64,000 nucleotides of DNA, taken from assembly GCF_035751725.1 (NCBI RefSeq), contig NZ_CP142104.1, forward strand, positions 2,914,001 through 2,978,000. The letters are read 5' to 3'. This document shows positions 16,871 through 25,433 of the stretch, one piece after another; position 1 is the stretch's first letter, and each line of letters opens with the position of its first letter. Made by a program: the position numbers and the translations under genes. Below the pieces are notes generated by a model that did not search any database, was not told the DNA's origin, and saw nothing but the letters and a program-made list of their open reading frames with translations. Source of the DNA: Pseudomonas frederiksbergensis. Lineage in GTDB: Bacteria; Pseudomonadota; Gammaproteobacteria; Pseudomonadales; Pseudomonadaceae.

Positions 16871-16960
16871 GGGAGCGAGCCTGCTCGCGAATGCGGCGGT
16901 TCAGCCAACACTGATGTTGAATGAATACTGCTTTCACGAGTAGGCTCGTTCGCATTGGCT
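16871..16960. repeat. REP element pair (one copy degenerate)
   Basis: A REP-type unit GGGAGCGAGCCTGCTCGCGA (16871-16890, continuing to ATGCGG) is followed by a decayed inverted copy around 16935-16960 (ACGAGTAGGCTCGTTCGCA). It sits between the deacetylase-like gene and the solute-binding protein gene, which run in the same direction, so it may attenuate or process the message. Confidence 0.75.
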
Positions 16961-16973
16961 TGGGGAAATCAGC

Positions 16974-17798
16974 TCATTTCCCAGCGTTGATCGTCACGGT
17001 CTTGATCGCTCCCAGTTCCAGGTCCCACTTCTTGAGGATCGCCTGGTAGCTGCCATCATCGATCATGCTTTGCAGCGCAACCTTCACCGCCTCGCTGAGC
17101 TCAGGTTTCTTCTTGCTCACGCCCATCCCGCTGTACTGCTCGGAGATCGGCAGACCCACGGTCTTGTACATGTCCTTTTCCTGAGTCTTGAGGTACGGCA
17201 GGGTTTCACTGCCTTGCATGGCTGCATCGATGCGGCTCTGGCGCAGTTGCGCACGGGCATCGGCCGAGCCTTCGGTGCCGATCACATTGATCGCGGGCTT
17301 GCCGGCGGCTTCACAGTGGGCTTTGCTCCAGTCGGCGATTTCCGCCGGAAAGTTGGTGCGGCGGCTGGTGCCGACTTTCTTGCCGCACAGGTCGATGATT
17401 TCGTTGATGTCCTTGTTTTTCTGCAAGGTGTAGAACTGCGGACCACTGGTGAAATAGTCGACAAAGGTCACGCTGGCCTGACGCTCGGCGGTGTCGGTCA
17501 TGCCCGACAGCACCATGTCCACGCGGTCGGTGGTCAGGGCGTTGATCATTTGTTCGAAGCCGGTTTCCTGCCATTTGACCTTCACCCCAAGACGCTCACC
17601 CAGGGCGTTGCCCAAGTCATAGTCAAAGCCGGTGAGGGTGTTGGTGGCCGGATCCTTGAAATCCATTGGCGGGTAGTTCGGCATGATTGCTACGACGATT
17701 TCGCCCTTGGCCTTGATGCTGGCCGGCAATTGGGCCGCGAAAGTGAAGCCGGAGGCCATGACGCCTGCGAGTACTGCTGGAATAATGAAGTTCTTCAT
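16974..17798 (-). CDS. Polar amino acid ABC transporter substrate-binding protein
   Basis: A 274-residue family 3 solute-binding protein. A signal peptide covers about residues 1-22 (MKNFIIPAVLAGVMASGFTF, cleavage near FAA-Q). The mature part shows the family pattern: YPPMDFKDP, LTGFDYDLGNALGERLG, WQETGFEQMINALTTDRVDM and SVTFVDYFTSG. It delivers a polar amino acid or amino-acid-like ligand to the permease encoded upstream in the same operon. Two Cys (DLCGKKVG and AHCEAAG) may form a periplasmic disulfide. The neighbouring enzymes suggest an N-substituted amino acid as ligand; that is inference. Confidence 0.88.
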   Translation of the reverse strand: MKNFIIPAVLAGVMASGFTFAAQLPASIKAKGEIVVAIMPNYPPMDFKDPATNTLTGFDYDLGNALGERLGVKVKWQETGFEQMINALTTDRVDMVLSGMTDTAERQASVTFVDYFTSGPQFYTLQKNKDINEIIDLCGKKVGTSRRTNFPAEIADWSKAHCEAAGKPAINVIGTEGSADARAQLRQSRIDAAMQGSETLPYLKTQEKDMYKTVGLPISEQYSGMGVSKKKPELSEAVKVALQSMIDDGSYQAILKKWDLELGAIKTVTINAGK

Positions 17799-17837
17799 GG
17801 TCGTTCTCTTATGAGTGTTGTGAGCGCCAACCGGCGC

Positions 17838-18602
17838 TTAGGTTCGAACGGCAGAAATGAAGCTCTGGGTGCGGGGATTTTGCGGACTTATTAGTATTTC
17901 TTCGGGGCTTCCAGCCTCCACGATCTGCCCGTCGTCCATGAACACCATGCGGTTGGAAACCTCGCGAGCGAAGCCCAGTTCATGGGTGACGACGATCATG
18001 GTCATGCCGGTCTGCGCAAGATCGCGCATTACCGACAGCACCTCACCGACCAGTTCCGGGTCGAGTGCCGAAGTGGGTTCATCGAACAGCATCAGCTTGG
18101 GGCGCATGGCCAGTGCGCGGGCGATGGCGACGCGTTGCTGCTGGCCGCCCGAAAGCTCGATCGGATAGCTGTTGCGCTTGTCGCCCAGCCCGACGCGGGC
18201 GAGCAACTCCAGCGCTTCTTCATTCGCCTCTTTCGGGGAGCGCTTGAGCACCTGGCACGGGCCTTCGATGATGTTCTGCAGCACGGTCATGTGCGGGAAC
18301 AGGTTGAAACGCTGGAACACCATGCCGGTGGACAGGCGCTGGCGAGCGACCTGCGTTTCGTTTAGCTCGTGCAGCTTGTTGCCGACGATCCGGTAACCCA
18401 CCAGTTCGCCATCAACCCACAAGCCGCCCTTGTCTATTTTTTCCAGTTGGTTGACGCAGCGCAGCAAGGTGCTCTTGCCCGAACCGGAAGGGCCGATGAT
18501 GCACAACACTTCGCCTTGTTCGACTTCGATGTCGATGTCTTTCAGCGCGTGGAATTGGTCGAAATATTTGTTCAGGCCCACGGCCTTGACGATGCTTCTC
18601 AT
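17838..18602 (-). CDS. Polar amino acid ABC transporter ATPase
   Basis: A 254-residue ATPase starting at ATG 18602 (GAGG 8 bases before, 10 bases after the permease stop). Walker [10 protein letters not shown] is at 37-45, Q-loop [13 protein letters not shown] at about 95-107, signature LSGGQQQR at 150-157, Walker [15 protein letters not shown] at 170-183 and H-loop VTHELGF. This is the GlnQ/HisP-like branch that energises polar amino acid uptake. It sits between its permease and binding protein genes in a standard operon order. Confidence 0.92.
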   Translation of the reverse strand: MRSIVKAVGLNKYFDQFHALKDIDIEVEQGEVLCIIGPSGSGKSTLLRCVNQLEKIDKGGLWVDGELVGYRIVGNKLHELNETQVARQRLSTGMVFQRFNLFPHMTVLQNIIEGPCQVLKRSPKEANEEALELLARVGLGDKRNSYPIELSGGQQQRVAIARALAMRPKLMLFDEPTSALDPELVGEVLSVMRDLAQTGMTMIVVTHELGFAREVSNRMVFMDDGQIVEAGSPEEILISPQNPRTQSFISAVRT

Positions 18603-18612
18603 GTAGGGCTCC

Positions 18613-19491
18613 TCAAGAACGCTTGCCGGCGCCGCGGGCGAAACGACGCTCCAGGCGGCTTTGGCCAAAGGACAGGACCGTGACGGTGGCCAGGTACCAG
18701 ATACCGGCAACGATCAGCAGCTCCATCACGCGGGCGTTGGCGTAGTAGATGTTCTGGGCGTTGTAGAGCAACTCCGAGTACTGGATAACGCTCGCCAGCG
18801 ATGTCATCTTCACCATGCTGATGAACTCGTTGCCCACCGGCGGGATGATGATGCGCATGGCCTGGGGCAGGATGATCCGGCGCAGCGCTTGCAGGCGCGG
18901 CATGCCGATGGACTTGGCGGCTTCATATTGCCCGGTGTCCACCGATAGCAGCCCGGCGCGCACCACTTCGGCGGTGTAGGCGCCCTGGTTGATGCTCAAG
19001 CCGAACAGTGCAGCCACGAACGGCGTCATCAGGCTCACGGTGTCCATCTCGAACAGGCCGGGGATGCCGATGGTGGGGAATATCAGCGCCAGGTTGAACC
19101 ATAACAGCAGTTGCAGGATCAGCGGCGTACCGCGAAACAGCCAGGTATAGGTCAACGCCACGTACCGCAGGATCGGGTTGGCCGACATGCGCATGATCGC
19201 GGTGATCACGCCGAACACGATGCCCAGCGCCATTGCCAGCACCGCCATGACGATGGTGTTGAGCAAGCCCCACATGATCGCCTGGGAGGTCAGGAACTGG
19301 CCGATGTAAGACCATTCGATCTTGCCTTCGGCGAACGCACGTACCAGCCCGATGAGTGCGATGACGATCACCGTGGCGAAGAAGATCCGTCCGTAGTAGC
19401 GCCGGGGCACATGATCGTATTGGGTAATGTCGAACTGGTTTTCCGCCAGCTTGCGCTCCGCCTGGAGTCGTTCTGCCTGTGTCTGGCTCAT
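18613..19491 (-). CDS. Polar amino acid ABC transporter permease
   Basis: A 292-residue inner-membrane permease of the HisM/GlnP type. A hydrophilic N-terminus of about 35 residues precedes the first helix ([18 protein letters not shown]). The conserved core reads [16 protein letters not shown], and the EAA loop is [24 protein letters not shown]. Only one permease gene is present, so it probably forms a homodimer. A double REP element separates it from the lyase gene upstream. Confidence 0.9.
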   Translation of the reverse strand: MSQTQAERLQAERKLAENQFDITQYDHVPRRYYGRIFFATVIVIALIGLVRAFAEGKIEWSYIGQFLTSQAIMWGLLNTIVMAVLAMALGIVFGVITAIMRMSANPILRYVALTYTWLFRGTPLILQLLLWFNLALIFPTIGIPGLFEMDTVSLMTPFVAALFGLSINQGAYTAEVVRAGLLSVDTGQYEAAKSIGMPRLQALRRIILPQAMRIIIPPVGNEFISMVKMTSLASVIQYSELLYNAQNIYYANARVMELLIVAGIWYLATVTVLSFGQSRLERRFARGAGKRS

Positions 19492-19524
19492 GTTGGTTCT
19501 CCGTACTTGGCTTCGGCGCTATCG

Positions 19525-19616
19525 CTGTGGGAGCGAGCTTGCTCGCGATAGCGGTGGATCAGTCCAAGCTGATGTTGATGGTGAAACCGTAATCGCGAGC
19601 AAGCTCGCTCCCACAG
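19525..19616. repeat. Inverted pair of REP elements
   Basis: A 25-base arm beginning CTGTGGGAGCGAGC at 19525-19549 is perfectly complementary to the arm at 19592-19616 (ending GCTCGCTCCCACAG). Each arm also contains its own small hairpin. This is the typical Pseudomonas REP doublet. It lies between the lyase and permease genes, both on the reverse strand, so it could stabilise or terminate part of the transcript. Confidence 0.88.
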
Positions 19617-19631
19617 GTTCTGCGTCATGAC

Positions 19632-21059
19632 CTAAAGGCGAAATCCTTGATAGTCCTCGGTCCATTGCTGCTGGGCGGCGAGGGCGGTTTTCAGGCGCCC
19701 GATCTGTTCACGCACCCGTTGTGGAGCGGTTCCACCCCAGCCGTTGCGCGCAGCGATGGCGGCTTCGAGGGTCAGGCTTTCACGTACTTCCGGGGTGAGG
19801 CGCGGGTCGATTTCAGCCAGCAGCGCTGAAGAGGCTTCCCACAATTCAATGTCGTGTTTCTCGCACGCCTTGACCAATGCCCCGGTGATTTCATGCGCTT
19901 CCTTGAACGGAACGCCGCGCACCGCCAGCCAGTCGGCCACTTCAGTGGCGAGGGTAAAGCCCAGCGGTGCCTGGCGCCGTAACTCCTCGACGTTGACCTG
20001 CATGGTCGCAACCATTCCGGCCATGGCCGGCAGCACCAGCAGCAGGGTGTCGACGCTGTCGAGTACGCCGTGCTTGTCTTCGCTCAAGTCACGGTTGTAA
20101 GACAGCGGCAGCGATTTGAGGGTGGACAACAGGCCGGTCAGGTTACCGATCAGCCGACCCGCCTTGCCCCGCGCCAATTCGGCGATGTCCGGATTCTTCT
20201 TCTGCGGCATGATCGAACTGCCGGTGGCGTAGGCATCGTCCAATTCGACCCAGCGAAACTGCCGTGACGACCACAGGCATAACTCTTCGGCGAGGCGCGA
20301 GATATTGATGCCGAGCATGCTAGCGATGAACAGGAATTCGGCGACGTGATCACGACTGGCCACGGCATCGATCGAGTTTTCGCAAACCCCGCTGTAACCC
20401 ATTTCCTTTGCCGACTGCTGAGGTAAACGAGCGATGGCCGAGCCCGCCATGGCCGCGGCACCCAGCGGTGACAGCGACGTGCGTGCGTCCCAGTCCACCA
20501 GGCGCTGCACGTCGCGCAGCATCGATTGGGCGTGGGCGAGCAAGTGATGAGCAAACACGATCGGCTGCGCCTGCTGCAGGTGGGTAAAACCGGGGCAGAT
20601 GCTCTCGACGTGCTGCTCGGCCTGGTCCACCAGCGCCTGTTGCAGGCCCAGGACCTCAACGGCCAGGGTGCGCACATGGTCACGCAGGAACAGCCGCAGG
20701 TCGTTGGCGGTCTGGTCATTTCGCGAGCGACCGGCGCGCAGCTTGCCACCCAGGGCACCCAAGCGTTCGGTCAACAGCCGCTCGATGAAGGTGTGTACGT
20801 CTTCGTCATCCAACGTCGGGGCAATGCTGCCGGTGCGGTAGTCCGCGCCGATACGCTCCAGCGCGTCGAGCATCGCCAGGGTTTCTTGCTCACTTAGCAG
20901 TCCGGCGCGCTGCAACTCCCGGGCATGGGCCTTGGATCCGGCAAGGTCGTACGGAGTGAGCCGGAAGTAACGCTCAGGGCAACGGGACAGGGCCGCCAAG
21001 GCTTCGGAAGGACCGCTTTGGAAGCGGGCACCCCAGAGACGATCGGTGGTTTGGGACAT
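19632..21059 (-). CDS. Argininosuccinate-lyase-family C-N lyase
   Basis: A 475-residue member of the fumarase/aspartase superfamily, argininosuccinate lyase branch. WGARFQSGPSE opens the protein; AGRSRNDQTAND is at 109-120, GFTHLQQAQP at 157-166 (His160), and the superfamily signature GSSIMPQKKNPD at 280-291 carries the catalytic Ser loop. These enzymes release fumarate from an N-(1,2-dicarboxyethyl) compound. It may be a real ArgH paralog. Its place with an amino acid importer, an MmgE/PrpD protein and cyclic-amide-type hydrolases, away from arginine genes, favours a catabolic lyase similar to those acting on iminodisuccinate or ethylenediamine disuccinate. Divergent to a LysR gene. Confidence 0.85.
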   Translation of the reverse strand: MSQTTDRLWGARFQSGPSEALAALSRCPERYFRLTPYDLAGSKAHARELQRAGLLSEQETLAMLDALERIGADYRTGSIAPTLDDEDVHTFIERLLTERLGALGGKLRAGRSRNDQTANDLRLFLRDHVRTLAVEVLGLQQALVDQAEQHVESICPGFTHLQQAQPIVFAHHLLAHAQSMLRDVQRLVDWDARTSLSPLGAAAMAGSAIARLPQQSAKEMGYSGVCENSIDAVASRDHVAEFLFIASMLGINISRLAEELCLWSSRQFRWVELDDAYATGSSIMPQKKNPDIAELARGKAGRLIGNLTGLLSTLKSLPLSYNRDLSEDKHGVLDSVDTLLLVLPAMAGMVATMQVNVEELRRQAPLGFTLATEVADWLAVRGVPFKEAHEITGALVKACEKHDIELWEASSALLAEIDPRLTPEVRESLTLEAAIAARNGWGGTAPQRVREQIGRLKTALAAQQQWTEDYQGFRL

Positions 21060-21181
21060 TGTTGTTTTCCTCGTCTGTAACGCGAACTGGAACGGGTACC
21101 CCGGGCGATGACGTCGCTACAGAATCAGCGAACGAAGTCAGGCCAGAGCAGTTATCAAGAGGGCAGTTGCATCGGTGCGAG

Positions 21182-21222
21182 AGCTGATCGAAGTGTCAGC
21201 TTTTAATGTTTCGAGATCAGCT
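21182..21222. promoter_or_regulatory. Candidate LysR-binding dyads in the lyase-lysR divergent region
   Basis: The 294-base region between the lyase (ending upstream at 21060) and the lysR start (21354) holds AGCTGA-N8-TCAGCT at 21182-21201 and a further half GATCAGCT at 21215-21222. The last pairs perfectly with AGCTGATC at 21182-21189. Repeated half-sites in a divergent promoter are what a LysR regulator needs. The rest of the region is AT-rich and shows no gene. Confidence 0.5.
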
Positions 21223-21353
21223 GTTTGGCGCTGATGTTCCGGATTTATTGGCGGTTGCCAAGCCTGGTTTTCTGTGTTCATTATTATTAGGCCAGCGTGT
21301 TTTTGTTGTTGGGCACAGGTTGTTGAATAGGGCGCCAGAGGTAAATAAGCATT

Positions 21354-22319
21354 ATGGAAACCCCACTTTCCAATTCCGGAAACCTGCCGCCTAAAGCGCC
21401 GCACAGGGCGCCGCTGACCCTCAGCGGGCTGGACTTCAAATTGCTCAAAGTTTTCAAGGCCGTGGTTGAGGCGGGCGGCTTCAGTGCCGCGCAGAATGAG
21501 TTGAACGTGGGGTTGGCAGCGATCAGCAAACAGATTTCCGACCTGGAAATCCGTATCGGCATGCGCCTTTGCACGCGGGGGCGAGAGGGTTTTCATCTGA
21601 CCGAAGAAGGGCGTCTGGTGTATCAGGCGTCAATCGATCTATTTGCTTCGGTTGACAACTTTCGAGATCGCCTTAGTTCAGCGCAAAATGAACTTGTCGG
21701 TGACCTTGGAGTGGGTGTTATTGACAACACAATCTCGGATACAAATTCCCCGTTAGTTTCCGCGCTTAGACGGATCAATGAACAGTCGCCCAAGGTCAGG
21801 TTTCAACTCCAGGCCACGCAACTTGATGAGGTTGAAAGAGGGGTTGTCGAGGGGCGGCTGGTGGCGGGCATCGTGCCGATTTATCAGAAACGCGAAGAGT
21901 TCGATTATTACGCACTTTACGAAGAACGCTCGGAGGTATATTGCGCCCTTGGCCATCCACTATTCTCGATGGCGGATGCAGACATGGATGAAGATGTGCT
22001 GAAGGAGCATGAGTGCATCAACCATCGCTACGCGGTGCATCGCGACAAACTGAAATTCGCCCGCTACGACAGCTTTTCCGCCTCGGCCACCCAAGTGGAG
22101 GCCGTTGCGCTGCTGATCAAGACCGGCCGTTTTCTTGGCTTCCTTCCCCAGCATTACGCGGCGCCATTGGTGGCGCGGGGAGAGTTTCGCGCGGTGCGCC
22201 CGGACCTGATCAACATCGTCACGCCGTTCAGTCTGATACTGCGGCATAACATCGTGCGCAGTCCTTTGGTCAAGGCATTTGCCCAGGCACTGGGCGTGGA
22301 TTTGAAAGTTACGGTCTGA
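21354..22319 (+). CDS. LysR-family regulator of the lyase/ABC island
   Basis: A 321-residue LysR regulator. An unstructured leader of about 22 residues precedes the helix-turn-helix (LDFKLLKVFKAVVEAGGFSA, then LAAISKQISDLEIRIGMRL). The effector-binding domain has GIVPIYQKREEFDYY and the closing FLPQHYAAPLVARGE, similar to LysR proteins of amino acid metabolism. The gene is divergent to the C-N lyase and is the only regulator of the island, so it is the likely activator. The ATG at 21354 has no strong ribosome site. Confidence 0.86.
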   Translation: METPLSNSGNLPPKAPHRAPLTLSGLDFKLLKVFKAVVEAGGFSAAQNELNVGLAAISKQISDLEIRIGMRLCTRGREGFHLTEEGRLVYQASIDLFASVDNFRDRLSSAQNELVGDLGVGVIDNTISDTNSPLVSALRRINEQSPKVRFQLQATQLDEVERGVVEGRLVAGIVPIYQKREEFDYYALYEERSEVYCALGHPLFSMADADMDEDVLKEHECINHRYAVHRDKLKFARYDSFSASATQVEAVALLIKTGRFLGFLPQHYAAPLVARGEFRAVRPDLINIVTPFSLILRHNIVRSPLVKAFAQALGVDLKVTV

Positions 22320-22379
22320 TGGTCTGCGCACCTTGCTTCGTGTATTCAACGCGGGGTATGGGCCCAAGCTTCCAGGCGC

Positions 22380-23999
22380 TCAGTGACGCGGCGCTGAAAG
22401 CTCGTACACCTGGCTCCAGGCGATATTGAATCGAGCGAGGAATTTTCGGATTCGATCGGAGTCATTGGGCGATGCCTTGGCTGTCCGGCTGCACGCGAAG
22501 AGCTTTCGCCCGGCATCCGCTTGGCTTGCGCAGGTTCGGCATACCGTCAAGACCGACTCCAGTTGAAGGCGATCGAACAAGTCAATCTCAAGCCCTGAGT
22601 CAGCCAAGTGCTCGGACAATGGGTCAGAGGTTGCCGGCAGCCGCCAGTCTTGGCGAAGTCGCTCCAACTCCCCCTCCACAAGCGCAACGTCGATGCGACC
22701 GCTGTCCGCCAGGGTCGCCATCCGTGTGATCGACGCGCAGAGCTGCCTGAAGTTTCCGGACCAGCTGGCACCCCGGCTGGTCGCGAAAGACAAATACCGA
22801 CGCCGAGCTTCGGCATTGAAGCGAACCATATGGCCGTTGTCCCTGGCATATCGCTGCAGTTCGAAATCGATGTTCGGTTCGATGTCCTCGCTCCGGTTGG
22901 CGAGGCCCGGCAGCACAAAAGTCCAGATATTGATCCTGGCGAGCAAATCCTCGCGGAACTGGCCGTCGATGACGCGCGCCTGCAGATCCTGATTGGTACC
23001 GGCGATCAAGGTAAAGTCCGACTCGACTTCTTTGTCGGAGCCCATCGGCAAAAATCTTTTTTCTTCAATTGCCTTGAGGAGCAGCGCTTGTTCATCGAGC
23101 GCAAGCTCGCCGATTTCATCGAGGAACAACACGCCTTTGTGAGCCGAGCGCAACAAACCATGTCGCGCCTGTTGAGCACCCGTGAATGCGCCTTTGGTAT
23201 GACCGAACAGCGTCGACATTGCGCTATCGCCGCGCAAGGTGGCGCAGTTGACCTCGACGAATGCGCCATCAATCTGGTGGCGGCTACGTTTGAGCTCGTA
23301 GATCTGGCGCGCAAGGAATGATTTGCCCGCCCCCGTGGGGCCACTGATCAAGATCGGAGCCCGAGATCGAGCGGCGACCCGCTCGATCTGTTCGATGGTC
23401 CGGTTGAATGCAGCGTTGCGCGTCGCAATGCCGGACTTGAGCAGCTCCGTGCCTTCCAGGCGTTCAGCCTGGAATCGCTTCGCGATTTGGTCGTAGCGCT
23501 GCAGGTCGAGGTCGGTGACAACATACTTGCCTGTCGGGGCCGAGTCATCAGCCCGTACGCCATTAGGCTGCGTCTGTATCAGTTTGGCGGGAATGTGCCG
23601 AGACTCGGCCAGCAGGAACCAGACGATCTGCTGGACGTGAGTGCCTGTCGTAATGTGGACAAGGTAATCCTCACCAGCGGTGTCAAACGGATAGTCAGCC
23701 GCGAAGTCATGCAGCGAGGCATAGACCTCTTCGAAATCCCAGGCGTTCTGCATCGCCATGGGATGCAGGCGAACCTCGGTCTCAGGCGACACCTGGGCGA
23801 TATCTGTCGCGACTTTCAGGGCAAGATCGGTATCCCAGGGCGCGTCCCCATGAATCAGTTCAAGGCGATCGATGAGCAGGTCGGGTTGTTGGCACAGCGA
23901 GAGGGTTGGGCGCCATTTGCTCCAGCGCTGCGAACCTTTTCCCACACGGTCTAGCTTCGATCCTAGGATTCCGATGGCGACTGTCTTTTTTGCGATCAT
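22380..23999 (-). CDS. rtcR: Sigma-54 activator RtcR
   Basis: A 539-residue regulator close to the usual RtcR length, starting at ATG 23999 behind AGGATAGG. The N-terminal about 180 residues form the RtcR sensor domain (VAIGILGSKLDRVG, HITTGTHVQQIVWFLLAESR), related to CARF-type nucleotide sensors. The AAA+ core has Walker A GPTGAGKS at 220-227, the sigma-54 contact loop GAFTGA at 270-275 and Walker B VLFLDEIGEL at 290-299. The C-terminal part carries DNA-binding helices. It is divergent to rtcB and should activate the -24/-12 promoter there when RNA damage products are sensed. Confidence 0.92.
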   Translation of the reverse strand: MIAKKTVAIGILGSKLDRVGKGSQRWSKWRPTLSLCQQPDLLIDRLELIHGDAPWDTDLALKVATDIAQVSPETEVRLHPMAMQNAWDFEEVYASLHDFAADYPFDTAGEDYLVHITTGTHVQQIVWFLLAESRHIPAKLIQTQPNGVRADDSAPTGKYVVTDLDLQRYDQIAKRFQAERLEGTELLKSGIATRNAAFNRTIEQIERVAARSRAPILISGPTGAGKSFLARQIYELKRSRHQIDGAFVEVNCATLRGDSAMSTLFGHTKGAFTGAQQARHGLLRSAHKGVLFLDEIGELALDEQALLLKAIEEKRFLPMGSDKEVESDFTLIAGTNQDLQARVIDGQFREDLLARINIWTFVLPGLANRSEDIEPNIDFELQRYARDNGHMVRFNAEARRRYLSFATSRGASWSGNFRQLCASITRMATLADSGRIDVALVEGELERLRQDWRLPATSDPLSEHLADSGLEIDLFDRLQLESVLTVCRTCASQADAGRKLFACSRTAKASPNDSDRIRKFLARFNIAWSQVYELSAPRH

Positions 24000-24150
24000 G
24001 CAACCTATCCTGAAAGATATACACCGATAGAAAAGTATAGTTTCCTGACAGTTCATTTGGATAGCAATGCGGCGTTGCGTGTCTGCCAAAGGTGAATAAG
24101 GCCTTAAAAATCAATAATCTAATGGTTTCATGGGCCGCCCAAGAAGGAAG

Positions 24151-24167
24151 TTGGCATGCTGCTCGCT
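24151..24167 (+). promoter_or_regulatory. Sigma-54 promoter of rtcBA
   Basis: TTGGCATGCTGCTCGCT matches the sigma-54 consensus TGGCACG-N4-TTGCA with GG and GC exactly 12 bases apart; the -12 box has one mismatch. It is 37 bases before the rtcB start, so transcription would begin near 24178. RtcR is encoded divergently. The stretch 24000-24150 contains an IR TATAC-N12-GTATA (24018-24039) that could hold the activator site or the rtcR promoter. Confidence 0.75.
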
Positions 24168-24203
24168 ATGGAGCTCCCACACAAAATACCAAGGAGCGAA
24201 ACA

Positions 24204-25430
24204 ATGACCACTCAAACCTACCAGTTGCTTGAGGTCGAAAACGGCAAGCCCATCAAAATGTGGACCCGAGGCGTCCCGGTTGAGCCGGAGGCTAAGCAAC
24301 AACTGATGAACACTGCGCAGATGCCGTTCGTGTTCAAGCACATGGCTGTCATGCCCGATGTTCACTTGGGAAAGGGTTCGACCATCGGCAGCGTGATCCC
24401 GACCAAGGGTGCAGTCATCCCTGCAGCCGTCGGGGTCGACCTTGGGTGCGGGATGTCGGCAGTGCGCACTTCACTTCACGCCACCGACCTTCCCGACAAC
24501 CTGTTCGGCCTACGTACGGCCATCGAGAAAGCTGTTCCGCATGGACGCACCTCCGGGCGCAACGGCCGTGACAAAGGTGCCTGGGAAACGACTCCGGAGG
24601 TTGTCGATCAGGCCTGGTCGGCGCTTGAAGGCCGGTTCGACCTCATCATCGACAAGCACCCGCGCCTGAAAAAAACCAACAACCACAAACATCTCGGGAC
24701 GTTGGGTACCGGCAACCATTTCGTCGAGGTGTGCCTGGACGAAGCCGACCATGTCTGGGTGATGCTCCACACCGGTTCCCGTGGCGTAGGGAACATGATC
24801 GGCACCTACTTCATCGAGAAGGCCCGCGAGGAAATGCGCGAGCACATGGTGAACCTGCCTGACCGGGACCTGGCCTACCTGCGTGAAGGCACGTCCAGCT
24901 TCGATGACTACGTCGAGGCGGTTGAATGGGCCCAGGACTTCGCCAAGCAGAACCGCGCGGTAATGATGCTTGCGGTGCTCGACGCCGTACGATCGATTAT
25001 CACCAAGCCTTTCGAATCCCGGCTGATCGCCGTTGACTGCCACCATAACTATGTGGAGCAGGGCACCTACTTTGGAGAAGACATCCTCCTTACTCGTAAA
25101 GGCGCCGTCTCGGCGCAGAAGGGGCAGATGGGGATCATCCCTGGGTCGATGGGCGCCAAGAGCTTCATCGTGCGCGGGCTGGGGAACGAGGAGGCGTTCT
25201 GCAGTTGCTCGCATGGTGCAGGTCGGGTGATGAGCCGTACCAAGGCCAAGGCGGTGTTTACTGTCGAGGATCAAGTCCGGGCGACCGCCCATGTCGAGTG
25301 CCGTAAGGATGAGGCCGTCATCGACGAGATCCCGATGGCCTACAAGGACATCGACGCGGTAATGGCCGCCCAGCGCGACTTGGTGGAAGTGGTCCATACC
25401 TTGCGCCAAGTCGTCTGCGTGAAGGGCTGA
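24204..25430 (+). CDS. rtcB: RNA-splicing ligase RtcB
   Basis: A 408-residue RtcB ligase from ATG 24204, 7 bases after AAGGAG. RtcB joins 2',3'-cyclic phosphate or 3'-phosphate RNA ends to 5'-OH ends, using GTP and Mn2+. Metal and nucleotide residues are visible: AVGVDLGCGM (Asp79, Cys82), LGTGNHFVEV at about 167-176, HTGSRGVGN, and the guanylylated His in CSCSHGAGRVMSR near the C-terminus. Length matches E. coli RtcB. rtcA follows after 3 bases. The unit is under RtcR/sigma-54 control. Confidence 0.95.
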   Translation: MTTQTYQLLEVENGKPIKMWTRGVPVEPEAKQQLMNTAQMPFVFKHMAVMPDVHLGKGSTIGSVIPTKGAVIPAAVGVDLGCGMSAVRTSLHATDLPDNLFGLRTAIEKAVPHGRTSGRNGRDKGAWETTPEVVDQAWSALEGRFDLIIDKHPRLKKTNNHKHLGTLGTGNHFVEVCLDEADHVWVMLHTGSRGVGNMIGTYFIEKAREEMREHMVNLPDRDLAYLREGTSSFDDYVEAVEWAQDFAKQNRAVMMLAVLDAVRSIITKPFESRLIAVDCHHNYVEQGTYFGEDILLTRKGAVSAQKGQMGIIPGSMGAKSFIVRGLGNEEAFCSCSHGAGRVMSRTKAKAVFTVEDQVRATAHVECRKDEAVIDEIPMAYKDIDAVMAAQRDLVEVVHTLRQVVCVKG

Positions 25431-25433
25431 TTA

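Noticed and set aside
19632..21059. Simple assignment as the housekeeping argH
   Set aside because: Motifs allow it, but the gene sits in a transport/catabolic island with a LysR activator and no arginine genes, so I kept the broader family name.
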